Source: Pelargonium cotyledonis (lineage: Eukaryota > Streptophyta > Magnoliopsida > Geraniales > Geraniaceae). Taken from it: 64,000 nucleotides of DNA. The DNA is taken from NCBI GenBank assembly GCA_036897625.1, contig JAYMTA010000002.1, positions 170,001 through 234,000 on the forward strand. The letters run 5' to 3'. How positions within the stretch are numbered: position 1 is the first letter of the stretch; every line of letters begins with the position of its first letter. Under the pieces are notes generated by a model. The model did not search any database. It had not been told where the DNA came from and saw only the letters and a program-made list of their open reading frames with translations. Positions 30,800 through 45,487 of this stretch are shown in pieces. A program made the translations under genes and the position numbers.

Positions 30800-33700
30800 G
30801 ATTAGGATGCTTTTATCTCTGTAAACTTCTTTTAAGACGTAAGCTTTTTTCAGTTATTTTTCTGAGTCAAGGTAATAAGAGTCTAAACATGCTCTAGCCT
30901 TATGCTATTCAGTCATCCTCTTACTATTACAGCTTAAATGGGATCCCAGTAAGCAAACAAGGTTTCTAAATAAAGCCTTAATTTGAGTGACCACATTCCT
31001 AAAAGAGCTCTCCTAACTGAGCTAGACTCCTTTTTTTATAAGGGCAAATCAACTTATCTTGACAGAGGATCAAACTCTTTAAATTGAACTCTAATGAAAG
31101 ACGACAGGCAAGCCTTTAGGAAACTGGTTTAGGTAGAATCTTTTTGGTAAGGGCTTTAAGAGTGTACCCATATTTTAAGTAATACATAGCCTAAGCAAGA
31201 GTTCAAGTCTGCTCATTACTGGAGAGAGCTCAGACAATGATGAATGGGAAAGTCTAAGTTGCTAACAAAGTGTGTATAATATACGTTAGAATGAAAAGAA
31301 ATTTCCGTTATTTAAACTTTCAGTCGTTAAAAAACTCTCTTATAAATGTAGAGGAGAATCTGAAACAGTAAACTTATACGCCTACTAGTTTGGTTAATCG
31401 TTGCTGCTAAAAAGACTATAAATTCTTGCCCATATTTAATAAGAGGAAGGGTAGTTTTACGTTTTTGTAAAAGGGACCCCCTCTTCGATATAAGCAGCTT
31501 CATTAGTAAATGAGAAGACGGGATTCTGGTTTATGCTTATAGTCGTTGTCCCTCCTTAGATTTTTAGTTATGAACCTACTTATGGGAACTCGCTTGCGGG
31601 TTTTAAATCAAAAGGGAATTCCCTGACAGTGCCAAAACATGAAGAGAATACTTGTAAACATAGAAGTTTCCACAATTTGGTTTCTTAGGAGCATTTAAGA
31701 CGGGGTTTTAAAGAGAGTAGTTTCTTTGGTTCTGAACTGAATTGCTTTAACTGAAAAGCTAAAAAAGCAAAAACACGCATTATCTGGATCTAAGACTTTA
31801 CTTAGATCACGCTAGCTTTTTATCCTGATTATAAAAAAGAAAATACCCAGTTTACTAAGCAAAATTATAAGTTATGCTATATGAGTAAGGCGACATTACA
31901 AGCTCCAAAAAGTGTCTTTTTATAAAATTTATCTAATCGGAAACTTCTAGTATCCCACAAGGAGTCCCATAACGGATAAGCATGCTGTAACTGTATGCCG
32001 CACTATATAAACATGAGCCCCGGTTCAATCGAGGTCTTTTCTATACTAAAGCTTTCTTTTTAAATAATATGAGTCACTAAGGTAATACAAAAAAATATTT
32101 GTAATACCAATAAATTACCTGTTGAATTAAAATTAAAAGAGCTCACCTTCAAGAGTATATATACGAGGTTAGTAACCACTAAATGGGGGCTCCTGCAGGT
32201 AAAGTAAGAGGGAATGGAGTTGCTCCTCGAATACTTATTTCGGATAATGCATAGGTTAAGAGTCGAAAAAACTAAAAAGGCAATGTCCACCGCTAAAGCA
32301 TAACAATTATAGAGTAGAATAAGGTATCGATAATTCGAACTGAAAAAATCTTACTCTTTCTTCTGATTTGAACGTGCATCTGTATTATACTCTTAACTCG
32401 TCAATATTTGACCAAAATACCTTGTTATTTAGTAGAAAGTGCTCTTCTGAGTTGTTTTTTCATTTTAATAGCGTTAACTCCGCGCAATATCCTAAATCCA
32501 GTTTAATTAAATTGTTATATGAGAAAATCGGGGCCCCTCGTATTTTTGGATTCTTAAGGAAGAGCTAGATCAGAAAGGAATCGAGCTGTATTCCTTTCCC
32601 ATAGAATAATATGGAAGACTTTTACACGGTAGTTAATCAAATTTATTGAAATAGGGTAATTTTGAAATCTGCTTACCTTAGATAAAAGTCAATCTAAAAC
32701 CCACCCTGAAAGGCGCTTTCTAGTACAATTATAAAGACCAAAAATATGTTTACTTTATAGTGTGTTCCTCATTCTAGTTTTCTTTTTTGTGGGTTTTTCT
32801 ATTGGCTAACAAATTTTGAGCTCACAGCTGTTCACGATGGATAATGCATTCACCCGCTAGAGATTGCGCTGGTCCTGTTTCATCCAACATAGAATTTTTT
32901 TATACTTATAAAGCTCGATAGAAAACGTCATAGCAAAGCTAAAGTTTATAGGAATTGAAGTAGAATAGTCTCGAAATGGAAAAGACCCGTAAGCCCAAGT
33001 AAAGCTTACAAATCAGGAATTTTGAATAAGAACCCGCGGATAAGATCCGCCTTAAACAAGAGACGCATATAAGGATCTTTGTGAGGAAGCGCTACTATAA
33101 TCCGTATTTCCTAATAGTTCGAAGGGAATGGTGGAGGAGATTCGCTCTTACTTGAGATTTCTGTAAAAGTAAAACTGAATAAAATAAAAAAAATAGTAGG
33201 GGGTATTCTAGTATCCAAATTCTTTATGTTTCAGAGAGGTCCTTAATAAATTTTTTAGTAGTAATGTACCAAATCCTTTTTTTATTGTAAAAGTAGTTGG
33301 GGTATGTTAGTAACTCAACACAAGAGTCTAACCTAAGTGAGTTATGAGGTACAAAAACCCGTTATTCCCGAATTAGGGGCACCTACACTAGATTATGTGA
33401 CCAAAAGAAAGACAAAAAAACTTGACAGAGCACCATGAAAAGAAGTTACGTGGACAAGGTTCAAGACCCATATGACATAGGAGAATGGGAACCGCTTGGA
33501 TTAGGAAAATGAATGACTTATAAGATTTACCTTTTCCTAATCTTTGACCATTTGGTTTACCTTGACCTGATTTGCCTCTTGCTAGGTCTAGGTATAGACA
33601 TGGGTATATTATCTTTCTTTAATTTGCGCAGGAACTAAGATTGTGTATCCTAGCTACTTAATAAAATATGAAAATCTTCTGTCCATATAATAAGGCTACC

Positions 33701-36700
33701 TTAGATGGAACTTGAGCCAAGCCAGGCCTGACTAAAATTTGTTCCATTCGAGTAAATCTCACGGCCCTTGCACCCCTCGGCTCCTTGTGATAAAACCTAG
33801 CAGTTGGCGTTTTCTCATCTCTAACCCACACTCAAGAGTTTCATAAAAGCGGGTATACTATATAACCTCAGGCCCTTCTATTTGTTTCAGTAAAAAGGGA
33901 AAACAATAATTTATAAACGGATTCGTGGCAGAGCAAAGGAAGTCCTGAGTGGGGTCTTATTAGTAGAATTACTTATAAGAGGCGGATCCCTACCTAGGGT
34001 TAAATTAGGCTCTTGTTAGCCAATTCTTTTCACTACTTTTAAAGAGACTAGAGATTCGCTTACCTCGGTAAGAGTTCTATTCATAGAATACAGCATTTCT
34101 TTAAACCTTTCGAACATAAGTTTTAGTCCCACACCGGCGCTTTATAAAAGAAAGCTGCCATTTGTCCCCCTTATTTTTTACAAGAAACCTCTTAAGAAAG
34201 GAGCCCGCAAGCTTTACTTTGTACTTATGAAACCCCTCTATTACGAAAAAATCTTTATCACCTAAGATAAGGGGGAATACTAAAATAAGAAATTGTTCTA
34301 AACTTAAAATTGGATATCTAGCTTCCTTAGTAGAAAACCCCGTAGTATATGAGCAGAATTTTAGCAGCACGTCCATTAGAATTCCTTTTAATAAGTAGGT
34401 TACCTTTCACAATTCGCAGTAATTTCTCCACTTATACGAAGAGGTCTACTAACCCTATTGTAGACAGCATGCTTTAATTTAGCAATAATCCCTCTGAAAA
34501 GGCGCTTATAAATATTATTACACGACATAGCGGGGCCCCTTTACACCTATACTTCTTGACTGAGTATTATATTAGAAAGAAGGGGGATCCCCATAAGTGT
34601 AAAGCTTATTATAGGGTAAAATGGATCCTATTTGTTAAGGACCCGCTCCATGAGGACTCGCTTTCTTATATTTTCTGTAGTGTAATTTGAAAGTTTATTC
34701 AATGTCATTAGTAAAATATCAACCCTGCAGCTTAGTGAAAAACTAAAGTAGCATATACCTTTGAGACACTTTTGTTATTATATCTCCTAGATTTTGACTC
34801 TTTATTAGTAGTGAGATTAATAAGCATTTTCTATACTATACTAAACAAATAAAGCAAAACTATTTAACCAGGAGAAAGCCCCATTATTGCTCTGTATTCA
34901 TAAATGCAAAAAGTATATAAGTATAAAGGGAATTTGCAATTATCCAGGACATCACATTCCTTAAAAGGGCAAGCGAGGACTAGTATGGATATAAACCAAT
35001 ATTACTAAAAATTGCTTTTATGGATAAGATTCTTTGAGTATTTCGTGAATGAAAGTGCCCGCGGGTTAACCTGTTTACTGTAAAAATGTAAGTATAAGAT
35101 TTTTTAAAATAGCATATCTTGTGAATAAGAAATAAGGATACCCATATAATTGAAAACAATGAAATAGGGTTAAAAGCTTACTAGACATATGCTGCGTTAC
35201 TTTTTGAGGTTCCTACCTTTTATGCTTACTCTTAGTTTTGGCCTAAAAACAAAAAAAAAGGTTTCAAATAGGGGTTTGACTATATAAAAGCCTGCATGAA
35301 CAATTCGAGAATGTGTTTTGAGAGCAAAAATAAGGTTTAGTATCTCCTCTCCACGTGTGTAAATAGGTAAATAGATAGTCAAAGCTTTAGGTATATGCGC
35401 TTTCCTTGACTTGGGCTTGATTCCGGGGGGAGTAATGGAAAGGCGCTCTTCTTACGGCGTTATACTTTGCGCTTCTTAAAAATTAGTTTTTTTTTTACTT
35501 TAGGGTCTCTTCCTTTTTTACAATGTCATTTATTAGAACTTCAGTTCCAAAGAGCATAGGTAAAGAACTCATCTGAGTAACAAGAGGTACGGGAGTCCCG
35601 AGGACAATTACATGTCTATCTTGGTACTGAGACTCCTGAAAATATTGACTCGACCCTGTTGTAGAAGGAGAAGATATGTTCTAAAGTGCGGAGGGTTTTC
35701 TATTCGAGTATTTGCCTTCAAATCCTTAGATTTGACTGACAATAAATTCGTGTTCTTTGCAACATTGAAGCGGGATCCTTTTCTATGTTAATAGCAGTCG
35801 GGAACTACCTACATTAGGAAAGGTCCGCTGAGTTACATCATTAGTATGTGTTTGTTATTACTATACGGACTATATACCTTAATTTCCAAGTAAATAGAAG
35901 GGGGTTTCTGATATAGATCTTTTAGTAAAAGAAATTTACGAGCTAAGAGAGTACCCGTATTTGAACTTTTGCCCTTAATCCAATGATGTTTGCTGTAACC
36001 TTGTAGTCATTAACAAACTTTCTTACTATAGATAAGATATAATCTTTACTTTGTTAACAATCCAGTTATAAACGATAATTTAGTTAATTGCTTGATAAAA
36101 GTAGGACTTGTACTCTATTATCAATTAAAAGACCTCCTTGGAATTTCCCAGAGTCCCTAAGCTTAAACCCTTTTATGAAGGCCGGTCCAAAAGTAGCAAA
36201 CTTTATGAAGTTTACTCGTTATATAAAAGTAGAAAATATTGTTACAACATGACAAGTCCTGAGTTTTCAGTTACTTCAGATTCTCCATACTAAGGATATA
36301 AGGTATTCGATTTTTTTTAGGCTGGTTACTAAATTTTAACAGATAAGGGTTTCGACGTCGAGTAAAAAGACGGCATAGCTTGTCAGTAATTGGTCATTGT
36401 AGCGTAGGGATTCTTGTAACCTTGAGAGCCCCAACTCTATTAGATATAGTATACCCAACCCAAAATCTTACTTGTTTAGTTTAGGAATACTAAAAATTCT
36501 TAGATAAAGCCTTGCTCGCGCTTCTTAAAATTGTATAGAGTAAATAAGAATAGTTAGTGCTTGCTCCATAGGGTATAAAAAAGCAGGACTTGAGTGACCC
36601 TAGGTCATTGTGGTTTCTAACCATAAATGATTACTATGCGGATTTAGGTATTAAGAGAAGAGGAATGCAATGAATCTTTAGTAGCGACATATAGATTATA

Positions 36701-37615
36701 GGTCCAGGCGAGAGATAGGAGTATGCATTTCTTAAAAAAGAGACATATAATCAGACGAAGTTATGGAAACATACTAGGATAGCCGATTTATATCAGACTA
36801 AAAAGATCAAGATTAGAAGAAATCCATAAAGTCCAAGAAACTCAAAAGATTAAGCTAGTACGACCCAGCATTCCCTTTTGCTGGTTAAAGCGGAGCTCTC
36901 TTGTTCGGACATGTCATTGATTCAAGTCGTATTAAGTATACTAAAGTAAACCAGAATCCCTTTCACAGCAACTACCCTACCGATTTGGAATATCCCGGAT
37001 GGCAACCCTAAAGAGGGCATTCTCTTTGCTTGGCTGATGGCTAGGGGGTTAGTGCATGAAAGTAGTCTAGGATAGGAAGTGGTGAATAATAAAAAGGGTT
37101 TTTAGATATTGTAGGCAAAATTTCCTGCGTATTTGTATAAAAACTAGTTTTCGGGAAAAGACTTGCTCTTGCAAACTTCTTAGACATGAAAATTAATGTC
37201 TATCCTTCAAAGATTCTTGATTTCTCAAAAGTGAGAACTCTTTTACCCGTTCGTGAGACGAAAAATGTATTATTAGCTTCTTATTCCTAATATGAGAACT
37301 AGAATAGACTTCATAATAACAATCGATTAACTTATTTAAATTACTTAATAAATATCCGGTTTAGTATAATATAAAGGACAGCCGCAGGTTCTAATTCAGC
37401 TGGTTATAGGGAGTCCAATAGTTGTTATACTGAAAGCTAATGGTAACCCCGAATTCTTGCAGCTATAGGTTCTTTATTCTGTCTTTTTTAACTAATTGCT
37501 CGTTATACATAGCTTTAATATTTAGGAGATCCGAGGTTAGGCTTTACTTGGAATAGAAGCTCGTATAAGAGCACATCTCCTCTTCGAAATCTACCCATTT
37601 TATTTAGTAAATTTA
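30800..37615. other. AT-rich spacer
   Basis: No gene is visible. Weak tRNA-like pieces: a D-arm-like TCTAGCTCAGTTAGGAGAGC on the minus strand near 31010-31030, CAAGGTTCAAGACCC near 33455, and TTGCTGGTTAAAGCGG with CATTGATTCAAGTCG at 36888-36930. GC-rich palindromes occur at 32530 and 34531. The minus-strand open frame at 34101-34376 (91 codons) is not supported by any motif. Confidence 0.55.
34531..34603. repeat. Inverted repeat next to GC palindromes
   Basis: CGGGGCCCC (34531-34539) is followed by TTTACACCTAT. About 42 bp later GGGGGATCCCC (34582-34592) is followed by ATAAGTGTAAA, which pairs with TTTACACCTAT but for one base. Each arm thus lies directly after its own GC-rich palindrome. 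Confidence 0.5.
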
Positions 37616-37617
37616 TT

Positions 37618-37690
37618 TAGTGCGTTTACACTCGGTAGAACAGAGACCCATTGAGACGCCGGCCGTAGGTGTAGGTTCGAATCACAGCTT
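37618..37690 (+). pseudogene. tRNA-like relic, perhaps Trp
   Basis: CTCGGTAGAACAGAGACCCA resembles the D arm and start of the anticodon arm of plant mitochondrial tRNA-Trp, which has TTCGGTAGAACG. GTAGGTTCGAATC is a good T loop. CCA is present near the anticodon position, but the loop is not canonical. A four-base GTGT lies before the T stem. The isotype is tentative. Confidence 0.4.
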
Positions 37691-37699
37691 TTTCTTATT

Positions 37700-40600
37700 T
37701 GATTTGGGCAGGAATTAGAGATAAAACAAGCACACTTTTAATATTAGCTACCCTAAATATGTTTAAATAGGTAGGTATTTAATATAATTCTTAATTACCA
37801 AAAAACTGAATGTGTAATCTAGGAGCCTTATACCGAGTTGGCGTGAACTGGTTTTTGATCTTATATATAATTATACTGATTTATTATATGAACTCATCTA
37901 ATACTTTCATTCCACTATTTAAAAGCTATTTTAGCATTTGTCTATGTCTATTTTTATGACCTATGCTTACTCAAAAATACAACTCAATTTGGGACTCATT
38001 TATATGGGAGGAGGAATCCCTTATAATTAAAAACTTGGTTAATCCTAAAAAACTAAAAAAGACTCCATATAAGGGACTCTTAATATTGGCGAATCCTCCT
38101 ATAAAATTCCAATCCAAGAAAAAACAGAGAATGTAATATTATAGCTTACCCTCGAAACCTAGCGGATCATATAGCTCGTATGTACAATACCCCTTGATAT
38201 CGTTTTTTCTATATTGTGAAAAGCGAAAACATACTAGAATTGACCTCTTGAATGAAGGCTTTGTCTTGTTTGAAGGGGCTCGCAGCTGGGTGTACAAGTT
38301 AATGTGGAAGTTCCTCGCCTAAATACTAAGAAAAGCGGTTTGTTTAAAATTCAAAAATTGAACAATTGGGTTTATCCCTTTCTATGCCTCTAATAGCGAT
38401 TCCATGGAAATTTAAACTGAGAATAAAAAAGAGCTTATTAGGAGTTTATAGGATCTTTTGTAGTTACTCCAAAAGTAAGAAAGGACAAGTAGGCGTTAAC
38501 TCACGTTACGTGATATATTTGGGCTCTCCCCCGCTGCCATGGAATAAATACTAAACTAAAGTTTAAAGTATATCAATAGCTAGTTTTAAGTCTAGATGCG
38601 AGTACTGCTATATAAAGGTGGATTTATTATGAATCACGCGCTATTATCCTAGGAATGTTTTTAAACAATAAATAGTAAAACAAATTGTTTACCGGCTTCT
38701 AGTAATGTTTTTTTATCTCTGAGTCATTTTATGGGTTCCTATATAATTTTTTGCTGATCACTATTCTTAACTTTTAGCTATTAGATTTTCCTCGCAGGGC
38801 AGACAAGCCCTCGGTCAACAGAGAACTGGCAACATTAACAATATTCAAGTCATATTCCTATATTCTTAAAGATTAGACAGTTCCTAAAATCTCGTTAAAG
38901 AACACTATACTAATGCTCTAAACTCCTCTTTTATACTTCTTATAATATAAAGATTTTCTGTTAACCACTTCTATAAATTTATTGAGAGTTCCTAATATTT
39001 TGAACAAGCACTTCCCCTAAACACCTTTAACCAGAACACAGAAAGACAACTAAGAAAAAGAGCCTCGGGAGCTTAAAAAGTAATGCTGATTGCTACACAC
39101 AATATTACAGATAGGTTTTGGTATTAGTTACCGGGGATCTCGCATATAGTTTTAAAATACAATTACAAATAAGGGTTACTTATAAATGAAAAGTATAGAA
39201 TACACCTTAAGGCTACTGCTCACAAAGCCTTTTTTAGAGAATGATTGATAACATACTAAAATTCATAATACTGAGGGCAGTTAATGACTCCACTCCAAAA
39301 AGATACATCTAACACACTGTTGATAAAAACCCAGAGGATTTCCTAGCAATCCACATTTTTTTTTTCTAAGAGAGATTCCATTTTCTTTTTATTAGGTGCT
39401 TCTGAAGCTTAGCTTTATTTAGGTATGCTCGAGTACTTTTCGTAGATCCCTATTAGATCCAGTTCTAAGAATCTAGCATGTAAAAAACTCCTTATCTTAG
39501 AAAAAAGAGCATGTCGGTAAATTCTTAGTTAAGTGTTTGATCTGCTCACTTTATTTTGGAACAGGCTGTAGGCACAATTCCCTCTTTGAGCTTTGAAAAT
39601 GGAACTAAAACATACTTTTTATTATGCACAAAAAAAGCTAGTACTAGTAATATAATATAATATTTGTAGTTCGTAAAAGGGTAGGGGTTCTGGCTTGGAT
39701 GTGCTACTCTAATAAACTTACGCAAAAAGCACACTTATATAATTTCATTTTGTAGTTAAGAAACTAAACTCATGAATAAAAAACTTGTACCACAAGGAAC
39801 CTTTTTATAAAAAGAGCAGGGTCATCCATAAAGCATAAAGGAAAGCCTTAACAATCTAAACGGACAAAACGAGGTCTTTCACAATAGGACTCCCTAAAAG
39901 AGGATCTTAAGCCTTCTTAAACAAGCAAACTTCAAATAGCTTTGAAATCCCTAGGAAAAACTCATTAATGTTTACTATGGTGCATAGTAGCTCCTTTACA
40001 ATTTCTGATGATTCTTTAAACGAAAAAGGTCGCCCTGAAATAAGAAAGAAAATTGCTTGATGCTGAAGAAGCAGCACTTGGTTACAAATGAAAGACAGAA
40101 AAGAGTGCGCGTATTAGTAAACTTAGGTAATTTTTTATCTTGTTAAAGCCTATCCGTTTGAACTTTTGAATTGAAAAGGATCGTAATTAAACTGTATTCC
40201 TTAGTATAGAAATTCTTGTTACACAATATCAAAAGTAAGTCCTAAAAACAAAAAGATATAACTTTATAGTAGGTTTTGAACTCTTAAGTAAAGAATCCGT
40301 GTACATAATTTAATGTCTAAAGGGCCCTTGAAAGAAAGTGTTACTATATCTTCAAAGAACGGGAAACCCTTTACTTATAGGAGGAACCCCTTATTACGAA
40401 TCGTGGGTAGGCTTCCATATATTTCCCTTTTATTCCTTGTAGATTATCTCTACGAACTGGATCCAGTACTGTCGTATTTATAACCCTTGACTCTAAGTCT
40501 TTTATTACCAAAAATTCCAAGAGTAACCCTTTTTGTAATGGCATGGCATAACCACAGACATATCTCTTCCATATTAAAGGACTCCTTATACTTTACAGAG

Positions 40601-43600
40601 ATTTCTTACTCCGTATACAACTAGAGATATAAAATTCCTGGAGGTATGACTTTATCCTTAAATGAGATTCAAAAGTTAGGGAATACTAAATGAATCCCTT
40701 TTTACAAGGTATGGCTCTGCAGAAGCATGAAGGGTTGCGCCTTTATTTTCAAGAATTCTTATTTATAAAAAGAGGGTTTATTCGTGAGGAAACCGTGGAG
40801 ATATCCCCCGTTAGTAGAGGACTTAGGATCCGGTTGCTTTGACTAATATGTATTTAAGGGTTCACCATCTGTGAGTGGCATAGTCTTTTCCTTCTTTAAA
40901 GAGTTTTATAGTTAATCTAAACGAGTACCCGAGCAGTGTGTCAATAAGGGTTTTTCCTTGTTACCTTCGGAAAGTCCTCTATTAGATACAAAAACGCTAG
41001 TAGAAAAAATCACTACTATTTCCTTTATCTTTTGTGTGAAAGTTATTTAATGCGGATTGCAGGGATCTTTTTGGATACCTTATTAATCAGATAGATATCT
41101 GAGTATTAATAAAATATTAATATAAAAGGATTCTCGTAGATTAGGACTTTTCTAAAAGACATATTCCTTATCTGTCTTTATGTGGGCTGTATTTTTCTAA
41201 TAGCAGTACTAGAACTATCAAAGAATTTAACTGGTATACTTTTCTTGTATTGCTCTAAGACTCCCTTAAATCTAATGCTTTAAACACTAGAATTAGAATC
41301 CTAAATAAAGAGTTACAAAAACCGGGTTAATTCAAAAATCCAGATATTCTTTAATACTCCGGTTTCTTTCACAATGGATATCCGCATCTGATTTAAGAGC
41401 AATAAACGGATTCTTTATTACCTTGACAAGAATAACCAAGAATAATTAATTTTGTAAAAAGAGGAGAGAGCTTTAACTATGGTCAACTTACTTGGGTTGG
41501 GTACAAGCAAATAAGAATCCTTAGATATCAGGCTATTTTGTTAGTTACAACAGGTTTAGTTTAGTAAAAAAGGTAAATCTATTAATTCGATTAGGCGCGA
41601 CCTGTAAGGAATTTCTTCAATCCGGCTCCTGGGTATTAGTATTTAGCTGCGGAGTAAAATTTTGTATTTCACAGTCCATTACAGCTAAAAATGTTGCTAT
41701 AAATTGATTGACTTTGTGGAACTTCCAGCTAACTAGGTTTACTTTCCCTCTTCACAATAGATGGCTTTTTAACTAAGCCTGATAATGAATGGATGTTAAG
41801 GATCTCTTACGAGTTGTTTCCCTATATTTACTTATTAAAAGACCAGCCGGAGTGTAGTAGAGAATTATACTCCTTATTTTACGAGGTCATAATACATCCG
41901 GGGTTTCCGCATTGCTGAACGAATAAATGATATAGGATGTTTATAAAACACGTTGTTGTACTTCTACATAAGATTTAGACTCAAAAACGGAATTCTTATT
42001 CTTAAGCGCGAGAGATATAAACTTGGTACTAAACCTTTTCTTTTTTTTGTATTAAAAGTTAAGAGTACTTTTTATCATATTCAAATTTAAGGTAAAAGTA
42101 GCGCGCCAGGCTAAATATCAAGATTAAACTTTACTTTATCTCTCAAAGGGTCCTTTTACTAATAATTACTTCATTTTTAAGGTCCGGTATCAGCATTTGA
42201 ACTAAGTAAAAGCGTGCTCTCATATGCTAACAGGAAACCCTGGGGTGTAATCTCCTAATAAGTCGTGCCACCAACGGAGCTTCAGTATCCGAATTTTTGA
42301 TACAAGCCTAGAGATTCTTCAGAGTAGTTCCCATTTTTTCTATTTACTTCAAAAAGCAAAGCACGTTCTGATAAACCCGACGAGCAAAGGGTTTCAGTCA
42401 CAGATTAAAAAGGCTGCTTTGGAATAAGAGGAATAAGAGAGCTAAGGCAACTTTGAGGAGGCATTACTGCTTCTTTTTTATACTGCAATACAGTTTTTTT
42501 TACGAATTCTATTAATTATGCTAGATGTTTTTTCGCAGGATTATAAGGCAATTAACTGAAACTATAGAACACGCGTCCTATCCTTTTCATAACTTTTCTT
42601 AAATTGGGTATGGTTTACTCGAAACTTCATTACAGGCACCCCGTTTTCCAGTATTAGTTAGCTTGTAAAAGTCAAAGATCCTTATTATATATTAGGGTAA
42701 AGATAAGCGGTAGAGTAAGATTCTTAATTCTAACAATATTATCTCAAATACCAGATTTTTGCAAAGCTTGGGCAGCTGGTAATATAAGCCCAAATACTCA
42801 GAGTTAGGTAAATTTATCAATACTTGCTTTGGTTATACAACCTTATTTGTGTGTCCTCATTAAATGTATAATGAAGGTCTTTTCTAAATAGAAGTGTACC
42901 CCTTATTACAACTTTTATGTGTTTTATCTATATTTTACTATTCGCTTTTCATATCAGATTTCTGTTTTTATTTATTAGAAATGTAGGCTTTACTGTCCTA
43001 GTAGTTCCTTCTAGGTATTCTGATATTATAATTATATATTTGATATGAGCTAGCTATTAATGTAAAGTTTATAGTCAGCTCTCTATTAATATGAGTTCCT
43101 CGTCAATCTTGAAGGTTCTTTTTTAAGTTGTTGTACGGAAAGGATACCCTATATCTCGATTTAATACTAAGCATACTAGAAGAATTGCTCTAAGCGGAGT
43201 GCTGCCCTTTAGCTAAAGCTTCCTTTTTAATAAAAAAATGTAACTCTCGAAAAATTTGTTAAGTTTTTTTGATAGCTTGGTGTAGACCTCTTAACAGCCT
43301 TAGCCGATATGTAACGGTTTTTCAAACAAGTGAGGGAGTCTCTTTATTTTATATTTTTTTTGGAGTGTTCCCTAGAAGGCTTTAAGGAAAAGGTTATCCT
43401 ATATAAATAAGAGATTATAAAGCAATCTTTTAAGCAGTACTTTTTGGCAACTTAAAGCTCATACTCACGGGTGAAAGGAACCCAGATCGACTAGAAGCCT
43501 TCTCTTTTCGCATATAAGGGAGCTCCTTGTATTTGAGTTTTTGTGCTCGGCAACATTCTTGCATTTACCTTTAATGTAGGGATATAAAAGTACTTATACG

Positions 43601-45300
43601 TTATCCGCGAACTCCTTTTTCTGTCTTATATACACACAGGACCTAACCTGAAAAGGAAGTAGCACCTCTTAATGTCTATACTTAGGTATCCTCTTTTTTA
43701 GAATTTTAAAGGATTAATTCAGTTATAGGGAATTTGTAGCAGTATTTTTGAGAGGACTTACTCTTAAATGTGTTTTTGGAGTATTAATATCTAGTAGATT
43801 TGGGGTTGGGACATTCTGTGAATGGAATTGAGAGGGGTACCTTTTCCTAGGAATTTCATGAGTTTTCAGCTTAGCTAAGGAAAGTCAAGGGGCCTACCAT
43901 ACCTGGTATAGTCTTTTTGTAATAGAAGTTTTAACAAAATTGACCCGAGGATTTCCTTCAAATAATGAAGCGATGCTTTTGGGTATTTAATATAGCATTG
44001 GTACGTACGAGTAAGTAGGATCCCTTTAAAGGTTTAATCCGTTGTTATAGCTAGGAGAGTTTCTTCCTATCCCGAGTCTAAATTATTTAAACTTTCTATA
44101 AAGGAGTCTTCACCAGAGCTATATTAATTCCAGGGAGTTTTACACTTTCTTCAGTCCTGATATATTCTATAAATTAAGTTGGGGTATTCCTATAAGTCTC
44201 AAAAGTTCAAAATAATAAGGGTTGATGATCGCTGACACAATATCACAGAATGCTGAAATTCTTCTATTCTAACTTAAATCAGATCAAGTCCAGTTTTCCC
44301 TATTTTTATTGCACTTTTGGTGTGATTAAGAGGGCTCCAGGCCCCTTCTTGAGTTGAGTTCTATATAATCTCGATACCTGATTTATAATTTTAAATTATT
44401 TATAGCTGACACAATTTATACACTAAATTTTTTGTAAGTTACTTTTACTTCAGAGATAGAAGAGGGTTCGGTTGTAGAAGTAACAAGCTTACTTCCAGGA
44501 ATTTTTTACTAGTGATCTACTATAAGGAGTTATCGAAGCATTCGAATCCCCTATCGATTGAAAAACTGAGTACTTTCGGAGTATGCTCCCTAATTTCATA
44601 AATGCCGGTTATTCCTTATCTTATATACCCAACAATTCTTGAACAAAAAATGAAAGGACAAGGAACCTAGCACGACAACTAACAACAAAAAATTTTGGGT
44701 TTTGAATAAGTCTTGGTCCCGAAAACACCTTAATTTCATATAACGTAGAAGGATATTTGTGATAATATCAACAGTATCAGGTATTAAATAAATATATATA
44801 AATCTTGCTGAGCTTATAAAGGAACCCCTCGGTATAGAAAGAGGGCTCCTTCTTTTCTCGACAGGTAAATCTTGTAGGTATTTGATAGCTAAGTTGCGTT
44901 ATTTTAAAACAAGGTAGCCCGTATAAACTGTGTACTAAACAGGGATTCATTTACTACTAGACTCATTGCTTGCCCAATTTCGCAGCTGTTACAAGATACT
45001 TATTTGTAAAAACTGCATTATAAAGGGAGTAGAAAACTTTGACTTTATATTCTATTTTTCTTTCTATTTTTTAAAATGTTTTACCAATATAGGAAGGCTC
45101 TTAGTCGGTCTTTCTAATAGGAGTCAAAATGAGTATCTGAACAAGCAAGTTAGGTACTAAAATTTAGTATTTAGTGTGGAGGCTCCAAGTAGATAGATGA
45201 TTCAACTTTAAATTTGTTATTGTAAGCTATGGGAGGTCTTCATAAGAAAAACACTGAGGAAGAAAAGCTACTTGTTTTGTCTTTTTCCGAAACCCTATAC
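37700..45300. other. AT-rich spacer
   Basis: No gene is visible in 7.6 kb. TTTATATGGGAGGAGG near 37998 is answered by an inverted AATCCTCCTATAAAA near 38090. AGGGCCCT occurs at 40321. A D-arm-like CAGCTGGTAATATAAG lies near 42772, and minus-strand tRNA-like text (GTTGGTGGCACGAC) near 42265-42280 is too weak to call. The open frames (38366-38554, 39546-39734 and 44966-45160) are short and unremarkable. Confidence 0.55.
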
Positions 45301-45305
45301 CCCAA

Positions 45306-45374
45306 CTTCTCGTGATTCGAATACCAACAACATCAGATAACGTAACGAAGTTGCATTACCACTGGAGTCGAGAC
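45306..45374 (-). pseudogene. tRNA-like relic
   Basis: The minus strand reads ACTCCAGTGGTAATGCAAC, then CTTCG TTACGTT and a T-arm-like TTGGTATTCGAATCACG. Order and spacing fit a tRNA, but the acceptor ends and anticodon stem are poor. It lies about 110 bp before the lysine-rich island. Confidence 0.4.
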
Positions 45375-45487
45375 TGAGATCTAAGCGAAATAAACATATA
45401 AGCTTTTCTTATCTTTTTACTTACTGAAATGAATCGAGTTTATTCTATATAAGTAAATTTAGTTTGAATTATATCCTATATCGTGAA

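Noticed and set aside
34101-34376. 91-codon open frame, minus strand, with a basic C-terminus
   Set aside because: No recognisable motif and no neighbour or conserved start. A basic tail alone is not evidence of a ribosomal protein.
42190-42290. Further tRNA on the minus strand (GTTGGTGGCACGAC)
   Set aside because: The D-arm-like and T-arm-like parts are too far apart and no stem pairs.
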